From the NCBI GenBank assembly GCA_029834535.1, contig JAQMWT010000159.1, forward strand, positions 1 to 64,000: DNA of 64,000 nucleotides. The letters are read 5' to 3'. Source of the DNA: Chrysophaeum taylorii. Its lineage: Eukaryota > Sar > Pelagophyceae > Pelagomonadales > Pelagomonadaceae. The notes below the pieces were generated by a model. It saw only the letters and a program-made list of their open reading frames with translations. It was not told the DNA's origin and searched no databases. Below, in pieces: positions 1 through 13,200 of this stretch. Each line of letters opens with the position of its first letter. The stretch's first letter is position 1. Position numbers and translations under genes: made by a program.

Positions 1-299
1 ACGATTACAATATGCTTCTAGGCACGACCGCAGTAGTTCTCGCCAATCGCCAAACCAATGGTCTCTTGTCACTGCTCTCCCATCCAAAGCAAACATTCCG
101 CGCTGTGATCAGTTTCCACACCGGAACCAAAATGTCCCTCAAGGATGAACTTGCAAACATAACTCAGAACGTAACAAAGACGCGCTCGCAATCTCACCTC
201 CTCGATTTCGTCAAACTGCAAAACCATTCTGCATTCCTGACGGACTTAATAGGACTGCCGCGTAATGTCGTCCAATATGCTTTCACTGGCACAGCGGAC

Positions 300-2000
300 C
301 TCTCTGTGCAAGCACAGCCCCCTCCGCTACATACAGCCATTATTGCAGGTGGACTCCACCAAGAGGGTTTCGCCTCTTTTCGCAAACGTTTCGCCTCTTT
401 TCGCAAACGCTTCGACCAACGCATCATTGTCGTTGCCACTGTAAAATAAACCCCATTACGCGCGCCCGCGCGCAGCAACTGTTCCCGCATGCTCTGCATT
501 ATAAGGATCTCAGAAAGCTCACTGCCGCACCGCAAGCCGGCAAAATGCGACTACCTCAACTTGACCTGGCTGTTTTCACCTTGCCTTGTCAACACCTGAG
601 CGTAATGAAAGACTATGACGGCTATGCCACTCCGGCAGCCGCCGATCTCTTCGTCAAAGAACACATACAATTTGTTCGTTGCACGCTCCCGACATACACC
701 ATTGTCGAGAATGTACCACCAAACCCGCAAACCCACCACGAGTACGCCCAGCTCGCCAAATGCTATCAAAGCATGGGCTACTTCCAGCATGGGTTACTTC
801 CGACACTTCGGTGTCTATAATGCCTCCGCCTTTGGCGAGGTCATAAGCAAGAACCGCTACCTCGCTGTCTTCGCACGACACCCGCTAAACGGCTACAACC
901 TCGAGAAAACCGCTTCTCCCTGGTTAATATCTCCTCCGAGCATGGTTCCCCTCCTGGACCCAAGTCACACTATCCCCGACGATCTCTGGATAGCCAACCC
1001 CGCTCTTCGCGGCACAGTGACCCGCTCCACCTTGGATTACTATCAGAACAAAGCCACTTTCTCATATGCACCCGCCAATGCTGCTCAACTCTCGATTTCC
1101 GAGAATGCACGCATCTGCCAAATGCTTGCACGCCGGAAGAAGCCCTTCACGGATCTAGGACTGGACGCCGACGGCACCCCCTATGCCTCGATGACCACCA
1201 TCCCACATCTCTTGGTATTTACATTGCTGCACAATCATTTGTCGCAACACCCTACTCTCGCCACATGGAACACACTCCGCTGCTTTCACGCCTCAGAGTC
1301 TCAATGTGCTTACCACCTGGATGGAGCCATCTCCGGCACTGCCGCCACTGAGGTCGCATGTGGCTACTTCCCGCGCGCATCCCTCACCTTGCATTCGCGC
1401 CCCCCTCAGATATTGGACTGCTCACACCAACCCGCAGTCTTCTCCCCAACGCACACCTTCTCCCTGGATGTTCCCAAGGGCACCGCCTTTCTGGTCGTCG
1501 CCTACACCAACTCCTTAGCAGCCGCTCACAGCTGCTCGCGCCCCTCCACGTGGGTCCACTACATGAATCGCCTGCATCCTGGATTTGCTGCGATCAACTC
1601 ACAAGGGCGGATAATCCTCGATGACCCCACGGGACTCATAATGTCCGAAGCACGTCCCACCTACGCGGACTATGTTGGCCACATCGGCGACACACTCCAG
1701 AAAAGCACCAAGTGCTACTCGGTCACTGGCTCGTACCCAACCAACACGAGCTACTCCAACGCACTACTGCTGATCTCTCCCGACCACATCCGATACGCGA
1801 CTCTCAACGAAATCGCAAAGTTTGGACACCACTCGGACCCGGAATTGCTTCGCTTGTTCCAACAGCACCCGCCGTACTTACCGTCTAAGGCACTTGCCAA
1901 CGCCGTCCCGCACAACATGCTGCATGCTAAGTACAGCACTGTCCTCGCACTCCACGAATCGCATCACCGCGTGAATCTTCACATCGAATGGGCAACCATA
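300..2000 (+). mobile_element. Cytosine-5 DNA methyltransferase module inside the copia element
   Basis: Recognisable motifs of the C5-methyltransferase family appear in the correct order: a glycine-rich motif I-like stretch (AGGLHQEGF), the catalytic motif IV (LPCQHLS, with the PCQ cysteine nucleophile), motif VI (ENV), a motif VIII-like stretch (SKNRYLAVFARH) and a motif X-like ANAVP near the end. Much of the module shares one reading frame with the integrase downstream, so it was probably made as part of the polyprotein. Family knowledge: such enzymes transfer a methyl group from S-adenosylmethionine to C5 of cytosine. The suggestion that the element methylated its own copies is inference. 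Fossil; coordinates rounded. Confidence 0.75.
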
Positions 2001-2289
2001 CGCAACGGCATCCCCAGTCCCGGAGACATCGCTCGGGTTGCAGAATTCTTCTTGAACATCTCCAGCCGTCTCTTAGCAGTGGAGGACCTCCACCTCACCT
2101 CCTTCTTCAATGCTGTTGCAGATGCCCACCATGCTGCGATCCGCAAGCCACGCAAATCGAAAAACCTCGAGACGCTACTTGCCGAGGCCACAGTTGCTAA
2201 AGTCAGAGTCGACAAGCGACCCAGCCCAACAAGCGCTTCGACTGCCGCTCTGCCCCCCTTGCACAAGCCCGGCACCACTCAGCACGCAA

Positions 2290-3200
2290 AAAGAGTGCTT
2301 TTGGTCACTCGCTGGCACCGCATACACCACCAACAACCCGAGATTCTTCGCCGCACGATTGCCGCTAACGTAACGAATCTCCGCCCAGGTGATTATCGGT
2401 ATCTGCAAGACTGCAGCGAATGCAAGCGCTGTCGATCGCATGTCAGCTTCAGTCACAAGAACACTTCCTGGTCACAGGATGAACTGGCCTACGCTCCTGG
2501 CCAACATCCACACATGGATGTATCCTACCCGAGCATCAGTAAATGCTATGATGGATTCCGCAACATCATGCACTTCGTGTGTGTTATTTCGGCACACAAA
2601 TGGGTATACTTCCTGAGGAAACTGGACGCGCAGGACGTTCTGGCTGGCATCCTCTACGTGCTCAACGTGATTATTGTCGAATTCGATGTAAGTGTGGAAT
2701 CATCTCATCTGATGCTTTTTCCACATTCCGCTCCGAAGCTTTTCACCCGCCCAGGGTGCAACTCGGTATCCAGTTTCAAATCATTGGTCGCCACCTAGAC
2801 CAGCGGAATTTCGCGGAAAACATCATGAAAGAAAATACTCGAGGCACTGTCGTTCGCCTCCTTAACCTGCGCAGCGTCCGCATCGAAGGAAAGCCTATTA
2901 GCGCCGAGTATTACCACCCGTTTGCTCGGCTGCATAAGATCCAAGCAGACAGTCCGCGCTCTCATGGATTGCCCTCGCGCACTCACATGCCCTGCACCGT
3001 CCCCCGGCGCATTATGTCACCCACGGCACCACTCTTGAAGCTCCTCCCCTTTGGCGAACCTGTCACATTCGCCTATCCGCAAAGCCAAGAAGTAGAACCC
3101 TCCAGTGTCTCCGCCTCTTATTTCCACAGCAACAACTATCTACCGAATCTCCCTGGCACGGACCGATTTATCCGCGATGTTAACAGCTCTATCCTGCTTG
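2290..3200 (+). mobile_element. Copia integrase part of the element
   Basis: An HHCC-type zinc-binding region with a CSECKRC cysteine pair is followed by an HMDVSYPS stretch that fits the first catalytic Asp of the DDE core and by a hydrophobic strand typical of retroviral-type integrases. It sits between the methyltransferase motifs and the reverse transcriptase, as expected for copia. Fossil; coordinates rounded. Confidence 0.7.
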
Positions 3201-4399
3201 TACATCAAGGGCGATATGGAAAAATCGTCACCTCGAACGACTTCCACGTTGATGCGGACATGGTAGTCAATCGCAACAAGGAAATTGAGCGGATTAAAGC
3301 ACAGGCGCAGTTTCCAGCAGAAGCACGGCAAGAGGACCCGCTCCCAGCTATAAGCGATCAGCCAATGCCGGAACTTAGACAGGAGTCGCAAAATGAGGGC
3401 GAGACTCATGATAACAACCATGATGACGAACCCGATGACGAAGGCAAGAACAAGGAACCAGATCAAACCTCTGCTACTGGTCCAAGTCCCGTCAGCGACG
3501 AGGCACCTGAACAGGACTTTTCGTTCCTCAACAGGTCACCTTCGCCGGATGGAAGCATTCCGATGCCCAAGCGAAAAGATCGCCTAGAGGTAGTTCTCGA
3601 CGATCCAGGTTTTACTCCAGTCTTCGTGCATCGCAACCAGAGTGACAAACTCAAGGCAGATCTCAATGACGAGCGCGGATTCCGCATTCCCAAAGATCAA
3701 CTCTACATCGTAAAACGCGTTGACGATGGACAACTATTCAGCAGACGCATTATCGCATCAGCGTATGGTCGCAACTGGAAATACCAACAGGAGCAACCCC
3801 CGGCTCGCGCCACAGCCAACATGTCCAGCACATTGATGTTTCTCATCAGTGTCAGCGCTCTGCACCAGGGCCATGCCGCCAGCATCGCATCTGATCTCAA
3901 CATTAGAAGGGACGCTAAGCCGCCAGATGATGTCCCGACAGGATGCCTCCTCGCAAATACCACTCAAGACTATGGTATCATGGGCGGCACTGCACTGGAT
4001 CTGCAGAGAGAAACCGACGCAGAACTCTTGTACGTTGACTTCCCACGGAAGCCGTACCATTCGTCTGTCCTGGTCGACCACCTGGACAACGACAATTCTG
4101 TTCTCGAGAACTATGTATGCCATGGCGAATTGTCACCGGCAGAGTACTATGCGCGTCAATGGAACCAAGAATTCTGTTGTATGAGTTCCTCTCTCTTATG
4201 GGACATCTCAGCGCATCAGCACTACCACCTAGCTTCTCGTCACAGACACGCCATCACCCATGATTCTGGCGAACTCGGACACCTTTTTCAAAGTCAAAGT
4301 GATCCGAATTTGACACTCTCCAAGAAGTTATGGACTATGACTTACAGCACATCGACCATGTCGTGTTACAACTCGTGACTGCTGATGACATTGTCTATG

Positions 4400-6190
4400 A
4401 GCCCGAGAAGATTGTCGAACTCAAAGGACTCAGCGAAGAAGATAAGCTTAAGCACATTGCTTCGATTCGCAAGGAAATTGAAGGCTTGTGCTCCAACGGC
4501 GTCTTCAAGCTTGAACCTTTACCGCCAGACCGTTCGTCTATCTCGACGAAACTCGTGCTGAAGATCAAGTATTTTGCTGACGGCACCCCAGACCGCTACA
4601 AGGCTCGTCTAGTTGCCCGAGGTTTCTTGGCACGCGTCGGCATCGACTTTTATGCCACATCTTCACCGACCGCGATGCTCGCCACTAACCGGTTATTGCT
4701 CGCCATCGCTGTGAAGCACAAGCTTCCCGTCGCGCACGCGGACATTCCCCAGTCATTCATCCAATCGGCACTTGATCGCCCGGTACGGATAGACTTACCT
4801 CGAGGGATTCATGTCTCGCAAAACCTTGTCCAGCAGATACAGAAGAACCACCCAGAGTCCAAGCTAGCTCTCCGACTCGTCAAGGCTCTCTATGGTCTCA
4901 AACACTCAGCTTTGTTGTGGAACATTAAGCTCGACTCGCTTCTTCGACAACATGAGTTCGAACGCTCACAAGTCGACAGTTGCCTCTATATCAGTTGGGA
5001 TAGATCTATTAACAGAAGGGTTCTTCTATCCGTCTCTGTCGATGATCTCTTGATCACTGGTACCAACACCGCCAAAATCACATCTCTTCGCACCGCTTTG
5101 GAGAAGGAATATGGCAAATGTACATGGCACGATAACATCCGATCCTTTCTTGGTATCAATGTGCACTACAATGTCTCCGCTGGCCACCTCACTATGAATG
5201 TAGCAGCGAATATAAACAAGATGCTCGCCGAGCATAAACTCAATCTCCGTACTACTGACGTCCCCTACTCTGACATTCTCACTTAGAAACCTTCTGCTAA
5301 GTTTCTTTCCGACTTGGCTCCTACTTTGGAACTATTACGCAAGCATTTTCCCCGTTACTATGGCACTAGTATCTACTTGTCTGTCACATGTTGTCCAGAT
5401 ATCACCACTCTGCGCAACAAACGCTGCAAAGGTATGCACAACCCCGAGCAGACCCATCTTCTACATTTGTATGTTTTACTTCGCTATTTGAAGGGTACCG
5501 CGAATGATTCACTAGACTGTTTATCCGACAGTCCCTCTATTAGGCCCTTTATTCAGCATCTTATCAGCAACTACCCCTAATTGCATCATCCTAGTTCGCC
5601 TATTATTTGTTTCACTGATGCCAGTTTCGCTGACAGTTCTGACCCTCGCTTACGATCTCGTTCTGGTGTATGTATTTTCGTATTTGGCAACCTCGTATTC
5701 TGGTCTAGCAAACGCCAAACTCTTACTGCCAAAAGCACCATGGAAGCCGAACTCATCGCCGCTAGCGCAGCCGCGGATGAATGCCAATGGTTTCATAAGA
5801 TCTTCTCTTCTCATCCTTATCTGTTTTCACGTGATCAAGCTCACGCTATCCCCCTGCTTATTGACAACGCTAGCGCATTACATGTCGCTAATCACCCTAA
5901 AGTCAGTGCTCCCTCTCGTCATATTAATTTACGAGAATTTCGCATTCGAGACTACCAGGCCAACTCGGTCATTCGTCCCCTCTGGTGTCCTACTCACTAC
6001 CAGATCGCTGATCATTTTTCAAAACTTCTTTCCCGCAACTTGTTCCACAAGGTCAAGAACGCCTACGGTGTTCATTCCACCTCTTCTTCACCACCATCTC
6101 ATCAAGTTACTCTTTCCGCAACTCTTCCACCGTACAATTCCGCCCAGAACACTCTCAACATCCTTGTGGATGGAAAATCGCTTCCCGCTT
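4400..6190 (+). mobile_element. Copia reverse transcriptase and RNase H part of the element
   Basis: The reverse transcriptase shows the copia landmarks YKARLVARGF, a LVKALYGLKHSALLWN stretch and the catalytic VDDLLITG. The RNase H portion shows CFTDASFADSSD, a SSKRQTLTAKSTMEAELIA stretch and a DHFSKLL end. These are highly characteristic of Ty1/copia. An acidic, low-complexity linker (about 3.3-3.6 kb) lies between integrase and RT. Fossil; coordinates rounded. Confidence 0.92.
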
Positions 6191-6519
6191 AGTTTGATCC
6201 AGATTTCGCTCACCGAGTTTTCAATTTGTGAGGACGTAGAGATAGACAATTTGATTTAGGTTAGGACCCCACTATCCTAGGGTTAGCTCTCTTACTTCTA
6301 GCACCTTTTAGAAAAACGCTGTGTTATTTACACCGTGCTGTCCTCGTTGTTAGAGGCAGAACGAGGGTAGACTACCACTCTCGCACGCTCGCTACATCGG
6401 TTACCTCAAGAATAGCGACCGTTGCTAAGGTTTCAAAAATCATTCCATGCGCTCTAAAAATCATTCCACGCGAGCTCCGCTGCCAACTATTCGTGATTAC
6501 TTCAATATGATCATCCTCG

Positions 6520-7480
6520 ATGGTCCGCAACGGCAAACTGCGTTACGCTACTCGTCCAGAGCTCATTCGAGCTAACAACCCTACGAAGGAACAAGAGTCC
6601 TTATTGCTCTCTCCTTGTGCCGATCTGTGTTGCGACATTATCAGTAATGCCTTACCTGCTGGTACGTACAGTCTCTTGTACACCAAACTTGTGCCGCATT
6701 TTTACTGACGTGAAACTTTCAATGATCGTGCAATTCGGCTTAACAGCTAGGAATCAACCTTTACTACACTCGAGTTTCCGCGAAGACGTTCTCTCCATCG
6801 TCTCCCACGCTGCTGGCGTCGAGCGCATCAACAAGAATCACGGCATGGTCTATTCACAGGCGCGAGCAAGCATGGGCAACGTCAAAGCGAGACGTGCCCT
6901 CTTCGTCTTCACCAATGAGATCTTGCTCTACAAGTCGGAGAGTCCGGTCATCGTCTCGTTCGAAAGATCGTCAAAGCCACCACGAGCCATGAGCGAGCAG
7001 CATGCCGACTTGATTCTGGGCGATCTTTAGCGCATGGACATCAAGGACCATCTACCGGCCAAGAACCAGGCAATCGAGAACACCAAGGACGATTGCGAAG
7101 ACGAGGATGACGGCGAAGACGACAGAGACGGTCTCCTCTACTTCGAAGAGCTTGCAATCCCGCCGGGTTTCACGTTCGTCGAGAAACCGGCTACCTTCCT
7201 ACGCGAGAACGAACGTGAGCCGCTCTATTTGTTGCTGTGCTACGAAGACACCTCCGTGAGCTTAAGGAGCCAGCTAGCTGTGGTGGTTCGGCAAAATTCA
7301 CAAGTACAAGCCAAGGGCGCGAGTTTACAATTACGACGCTCAATGGGACAACACCGCGCCTCGGCAACAGGGACTCAAACTCGACGACTACGTCGACGAC
7401 CCTCAATACCCGATGGTCGCAGCCGGACGCTGGTGTTATCTGAAGAGGAGCGTCACTCCTTCAAAGCGAGGCCGCCCTTC
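6520..7480 (+). pseudogene. hAT transposase C-terminal remnant
   Basis: The stretch AAGVERINKNHGMVYSQARA followed by RRALFVFTNEILLYKS matches the hAT dimerisation region (xERxxSxxxxxxSxxRxxLxxxxxxxLxFxxxNxxLL pattern). An acidic tail (DDCEDEDDGEDDRDG) follows after a stop at 7,028-7,030, and a basic region shifts frame around 7.25 kb. No terminal inverted repeats were found. hAT elements are cut-and-paste DNA transposons. The N-terminal catalytic parts are not visible, so this is a fragment abutting the copia element. Confidence 0.6.
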
Positions 7481-7594
7481 TAGTGATGACGAGAACGACC
7501 GCCCTCTTTCTCGTCGCCGCATCGACGATGACCTCGACGTAGGTTCGACCGGACGCACGCTGCTGTCAATTCTAGCCCCCCTTACACCCACCCA

Positions 7595-8590
7595 CCCCAC
7601 TCTCTTTAAAGACACACCCACCCCACTCTCATTTCAGCTCGACGCTCTCACCCCCGCCAATCTAAGCTGCCTTGATAAGCGCACGTTCGCTAACCTTTGA
7701 GTTTACTCCTAAGCCCCCCTGTGGCTTACTACTGCTTTATATAGCGAAAAAGCGTATGGTCAAATAGGCTAATCCGGATAAGCCGCCCACACACTTTTAT
7801 GCCGCTATACCCCCTTCCACGCCCGCTCTGCCTTTGTAATTAGGCTTTAACCTTTGAGTTTACTCCTAAACAGGGTCGGACAAGTCTCATAATCATAAGA
7901 AAGTTCGTACGAGCCGTTAACTATGTTTCAGTTTGTACTAAGACATACTCAACGGATCGCTGAGATATGTTCATTTGTACTCAAGCAGTATGTGCCGCCA
8001 CGCCGCGAGATCGTCGCGATGGAACTAGTCCCCATAGTGAAGTCGGCATCCTTTCGTCCCCTCACGCAAAAAAAGGAAAAAGCCCACGCGTTGTAGGACC
8101 CGTCGTTGCGGCGCGGGCTAGTCTCGTTTTCTTATCCGACCCTATCCTAAACCCCACTCTCCAGCAACGGCATTACGCGCAGGCGCACTTCAGGGAGCGC
8201 CAAGACGCTTACAGAAACGCCAACGGCCCCTACGTCTCTCGGCCGCCGGGTCCTGGCGGCGCCCGGACGGTTAGGCTAACGCCTTGCCGTCCCCCTTACA
8301 CCCACTCACCCCACTCTCATTTCAGCTCGACGCTCTCACCCCCGCCAATCTAAGCTGCTTTGATCAGCGCACGTTCGCTAACCTTTGAGTTTGCTCCTAA
8401 CCCCACTCTCCTTTCAGCTCGACACTCTCACCCCCGCCAATATAAGCTGCTTTGATCAGCGCACGTTCGCTAACCTTTGAGTTTACTCCTAAACCCACTC
8501 TCCTTTCAGCTCGACGCTCTCAACCGTCAATCTAAGCTGCTTTGATCAGCGCACGTTCGCTAACCTTTGAGTTTACTCCCAAACCCTGCA
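7595..8590 (+). repeat. Cluster of ~92-bp repeats (CCAATCTAAGCTGCTTTGATC module)
   Basis: Three head-to-tail units begin near 8,309, 8,401 and 8,493 and run to about 8,584; a further unit lies at 7,622-7,708. Each reads CCACTCTC..TTTCAGCTCGACGCTCTC, then CCAATCTAAGCTGCTTTGATC, then CGCTAACCTTTGAGTTTACTC. The end of the module recurs alone near 7,850. The same module occurs inside the Helitron-like copies at 30.4, 56.0 and 57.9 kb, so this cluster is probably debris of that family. No gene was seen here. Confidence 0.8.
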
Positions 8591-8750
8591 ACAACACCGG
8601 CTCCAACACCGACACCAGGTGTATGGACGTAAATACCGACACCAACGGCGGAACCTCGTTGTGCGGGCCGCGTATCGACGGACCCTTTCGACGTCATTTC
8701 GAACACTTTTGGCCGCACCCGCCACGCGTCTCAAAAATCTCCTCCCTCGT
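8590..8750. other. Short non-coding stretch with repeated ACCGGTAATTACC words
   Basis: Between 8,745 and 8,822 the words TACCGGCAATTAC, TACCGGTAATTACC and TTACCGGTAATG recur in direct and inverted form. Nothing else is supportable. Confidence 0.4.
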
Positions 8751-10225
8751 TACCGGCAATTACTAGGGTAATGGAAAATACCGGTAATTACCACCCTCTC
8801 TGTCGGCATTACCGGTAATGTAGGAGTCATAGCCTTTTCCACTTCTTCTTTCGTCGGAAGCTTCACTTGCCGCACTTTCATAGCCTCGTTGTCCTTCACT
8901 TGCTCCGGAGTTTGCGGTAAAGGCGCGCCATCTTCATCATCACGCGGAGCGTCTTTCCAAGGCACATCGAACTTTCCCTCCTGTTTGAACCTGACTTCTG
9001 GCTTGCTTTTGTTTATCTTCTCTCCTTTGACTCGTACTCCGGGTTCACTCTTCGTTTTTGTTTCTCTGTTCCCATCCTAATCTGGCGAAAAAAGGTCTTC
9101 TGCGGTCCACCGGGGGGGTGGGAGGCTGCCAAAGAAGCATGCGACGACCACGTCGCGCTTGTTTTGGGCGGAAATAATGGCACTTCGTGAGGTTTCCATT
9201 CGGTAGGATCCTGTAAATCCTGCTGTGACACCCACTTGACCACGCGCGTTTGAGTGTTGATCTGCAATGCGAGTGTGCAAATAATGCTCACGTTCAGTGC
9301 AGTCACTTTCAAACGAACTTGGGATGGCTGGCCGGCGGGGCATAGGGCGTCCTCACGGACTTCGGCGACCTGGCGGCAGAGCGTTGTGAAGATCGCTGGC
9401 CGGCATAGCAACCGAATTGGCTGAGATGACAGAAGCCAACTGTTTGAACGTCGCTGTTTTCGTCAATCTAGCCCAATCAAGTGCGGAATGCACGCACGGA
9501 GGTGTGGCAATTAACATAGACGATGACCATTCCTCGCGCGGCAAATAGTCGTTGATCAACAGTAAAGTAGTAACATAGCGTCCTCCGCCTTTGGAATATC
9601 GAGGAAGTTGGCGCGATGAATCTTGTTTGCTGCAGGCTCAGATATATGGCGAACACGACGCGAAGAGAAGTGTCATACAACTCGTAAGTTCGTTGAATCC
9701 CCAAAGTGCTACCTCCAGCGCCGCGAAACTGCGTGACCACCTTCACATTAGTGTGCGAAATCCATCCATTGGACTTTTTCGTATAAATCTCACACTCGGT
9801 GGCGTCGCTACACTTTTGCTCTTCTTCTTTGGACCGACGATGAAGATAAGAAAATTGCCATCGACGTCTGACGGGTTCAGCGTCATATCAAGAGGCTGCG
9901 GCGAATAGTTTGGTATGCCCGGCTAGCCCGCCTTGGTACAAAGTTGAATCGACTCGGGAGAGTCTTCGACATGATTGAGATGACTCTTCTTCGAGATGGT
10001 GAGCAGAACGCGACGGACAGGTCGATTGTTCGTGGACCAACACGTCCGCGGCCTGCGACGCTATTGCACGACCTCGCACAAAACCGCGCGCAGTGGCGGT
10101 CCGCCATCAACAAGTCCGTCCTCGTCCCTCGCCTCTGCCCTAACTGCGTGATTTTCCTCTGTGATTCCGTACCGGCTCCTGCCTGGCTCCCGTGCTCTGG
10201 CTCCCATGCCTCGGGAGAGGTCTGA

Positions 10226-10259
<34 letters not shown>

Positions 10260-13200
10260 CATCACTGTGGTCGGAGCATTCTGTATTGGCGACACCGCTA
10301 CTATAGCTGAAGACTGGTCGTTGACATCGCACGAAGAACACGTACCAACGACAACTCCCGGCTGCTGCTCATATCTGGAAGACGTACCCACGAAATTTTG
10401 CCTGAACTCTGAGGGCTGCGAGACAGGAGTGTTGTATGTCATTCCAGCTTCGGCAAGCTGGGTGCGAGCTGCATAAGGGAGAACATTCAGGCTTGGATTC
10501 CAGCGACATATGCCTCGGTAATTCTTGCGGCACTCCAATCGTCATAGATGCCGACTGACGAATCGGCGGCGGCTTCCTTCCTCAAGTCAGATGGTGTCCA
10601 CAATGGTGCGAACTTCCGCTTCTTCACAAAGATGAAACTTTGATCAAGGGCACTCCTCTTGTGACTGTAGATCGGCACGACCATAGGCTGGCGCCCACAA
10701 CCTGTCCGCTACGGCAAAGTCGGCGTAACGACGACTCGTTAGTTCAACGATCGACGCTCACACGCTACTCGAGTCCGATAAAATTATACTCTGTCGCGCG
10801 CGGATAATCCACCACGGCACCCAGAACTCGAATATCTCGCCCTCCCAACAAGAACAGCGTGTTCGTATCGGTGACGATGGCCATCAACGGCACTGCAAAT
10901 CCATCAGCAATAGCGACCCGCAAGTCAATCCACTCGTAAATCGTCGTCTGATTCAATCCTGATCGTTCAACAGGCAATTAATTCACCCTCATGTCATCCT
11001 GTATCAACCGCGCTGCTAACTCTTGGGCAAATGCAAGTGACGTCCGGCATACCATCGACCCCGATCGTCGTAGCAAAAGATCGTCTCAGCCTCCGTCTGT
11101 GAATTCGACATGGCATAAACGTCATTATACCCGGCGCGTTCCTTTCACAAGCCAATGATGACTTTGCCTTGAACATCAATGTGAAACTTGTTGTCGAGTC
11201 TGATGTTGCTCTTGCGAGAATGTTACGTCGATGGTTTCCGCGTGTGTTGATTTTCCAATCCCGTCGTTCATTAACCGCCTTCGCTCCATCACTGAGGAGG
11301 AGAGGCGTGTTTGGTTTAAACAACACTCGAGGTCTCTAATCCGCGCTCGATAATCCTCCGATCGCGCGGAGCGACTGCAGTGTGGTGGCACATCGCATCA
11401 GATTTCGCATCACCCGAGTCGGGCATAGACTCGTAAGCGTAACTCCAAAGGGACGATTGAGTTCTCGTCCACAGACTGGTACTATCCCCGACGATTCTCT
11501 TCGCGGGTTACCCATCTTCTCCGACGGCCGCTCATCCTCGCTCGTCGCCTCTTTCTCGGCTTCCTCTCGACAATTGGCCGACACATCTAGACCTTCCCGT
11601 ACTGTCTTCATCGAGTCATCCAAGCTCGACGCGTTCGTAGCCTCATCATTCTCTTGCCAAGATTCATGCCATACACCAACGAGACTATTCCTTGCAGACA
11701 GTGCTTTTCTGCTTTCGGAAGCGAGCCTCTTTCCTATCTGGTGGTTTCCTCGTAAAACTAAAAGTTCCTAGCGCGTATCCATCCATTTCTCCTGTAAACT
11801 CGTCTTTATCTTCTCAGCACCAATCATCATCCATTCCGGCATCTTCCTCGCGCTATGCTCCACCGAATCATCCATAGTCAGCTTCGATCCTTGCTCAGAC
11901 ATGCAGTGCTCCCATCGACGAGTAATGGCTGCCGAACTTCACTGAAAACCTCCATAGGTAACACAGCCTGATCTCTCTCGTCTGGCTCCAAAGGCGGCTC
12001 CTGGACAGTCCTCTCCACGATCTCTGGCAAAAACTCTATTTCATTTTCTCTCTGCCTTTATTCCCCCTCAATTGCGATTCATCGTTTAATAAATCCTGCG
12101 ATTCATCGTTCAAATCCTCATCCGGCTTCAGTTGCGACTCATCGCTGGGGGGCCCTGTAAAAGAAGAAGACGTCGTCCCCGATGTCAAAGTCGTGCATAA
12201 TTGCCCATCGGCTGCGCCGTCTTAGAAATCGATCGGCGCCGTTTGTGCAGTATCCTCTTCTGAGATCTCGCTCTCCGAGTCATCCACTATCAAGTCCGGG
12301 ACGGAATCATCCTCCCTGTCGACGCTGAAACCAATTGGTGTGTCGTCCTCAGGTTGGTCGGTCGAGATAATGTCGGGCGTATCATCAGAGTCGTCGTCCA
12401 CTCTAGATCTGGCACGTCGTCGAGGTCACCCCACTAGAGGTGATTCGATGCCCGACAGACAGTGTCTCATCCGTGAGGTAATCCGCATCAGCGAGGCGTT
12501 CCTGTTCAACGGCTTGTCGTAATGCAAACTCTAACTCGTCCCCCGTCAGCTCGTCAATAAATTGCACGGGGTCGAAAATGGCGGTCGGGTATCGCGTCCA
12601 CGAAGGACAGACACACTAGCCATCATCGACTGTTGCGGCGGCGGCGTACGGTCCGACACGTATAAACTCTAATAAAGTCTTCTTTTGTGGGATGGTCTGG
12701 GTTGTTGTTCATCTCTCGAAGTAGGCTGCTCCGTACATCATCATACGGGTTGGTCTTGAGACGATCTCACCGCAGAAGTGGAACTCGAGTGGCCCGAATG
12801 GTCTTCCTGATCGTGTATGATTTCTCGTTAATTTCTTTGCGCTGGTCAATCGACCGAGATCTTGTCGACCGCGATTTGGACGAAATCGTGCTCGACGTGG
12901 TACTCCTGGCCTTCTTCTTCCATTGATTGTACACTTTCAGCATACTCGTTTAATGAGTCGCCGAACGGATTTTGGTTCTGAGTTTCTATTGTCGCATCGA
13001 CCCGAGTGCCTTGGTTACTAGGGTCTCGGCGCTTGCCTCGGTCGGGAGGATCTGAAAGTTGCTCTTCCCCTTACTTCTTAACACGCGCGTACATTGCCAC
13101 TTGATACGGATCAGGTGCTCGATTGCAGACAATCGGCTTGCTGGTCATGTGGCCGGCTATGAAGAAACCGCCGTCTTTGCGCTAAAGGTCCACCCCTCGG

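Larger units (their letters stand above)
1..6260 (+). mobile_element. Ty1/copia LTR retroelement with DNA methyltransferase module, broken
   Basis: The stretch carries, in order, cytosine-5 methyltransferase motifs, an integrase zinc-binding site and core, a long acidic linker, a copia-type reverse transcriptase and RNase H. The order integrase before RT-RNase H defines Ty1/copia rather than Ty3/gypsy. The left end lies at or beyond the window edge, so no LTR pair could be matched; sequence after about 6.2 kb may be the 3' untranslated part or an LTR. The element is broken, with roughly four or five breaks, but long frames survive, which suggests a fairly young fossil. Methyltransferase-bearing retrotransposons are known from dinoflagellates and charophyte algae; that this belongs to the same kind is inference. 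Confidence 0.85.

Noticed and set aside
1-6260. Free-standing host DNA methyltransferase gene next to a retroelement
   Set aside because: The motifs share a long open frame with the integrase, so the module belongs to the element.
8309-8584. CRISPR-like array
   Set aside because: The 92-bp units are contiguous with no unique spacers, and the setting is eukaryotic.
10229-10259. (TTAG)n as interstitial telomere repeat
   Set aside because: The tetranucleotide is always attached to the same GGTCTGAAG end of a short repeat, so it is that element's tail; no TTAGGG or TTTAGGG arrays are present.
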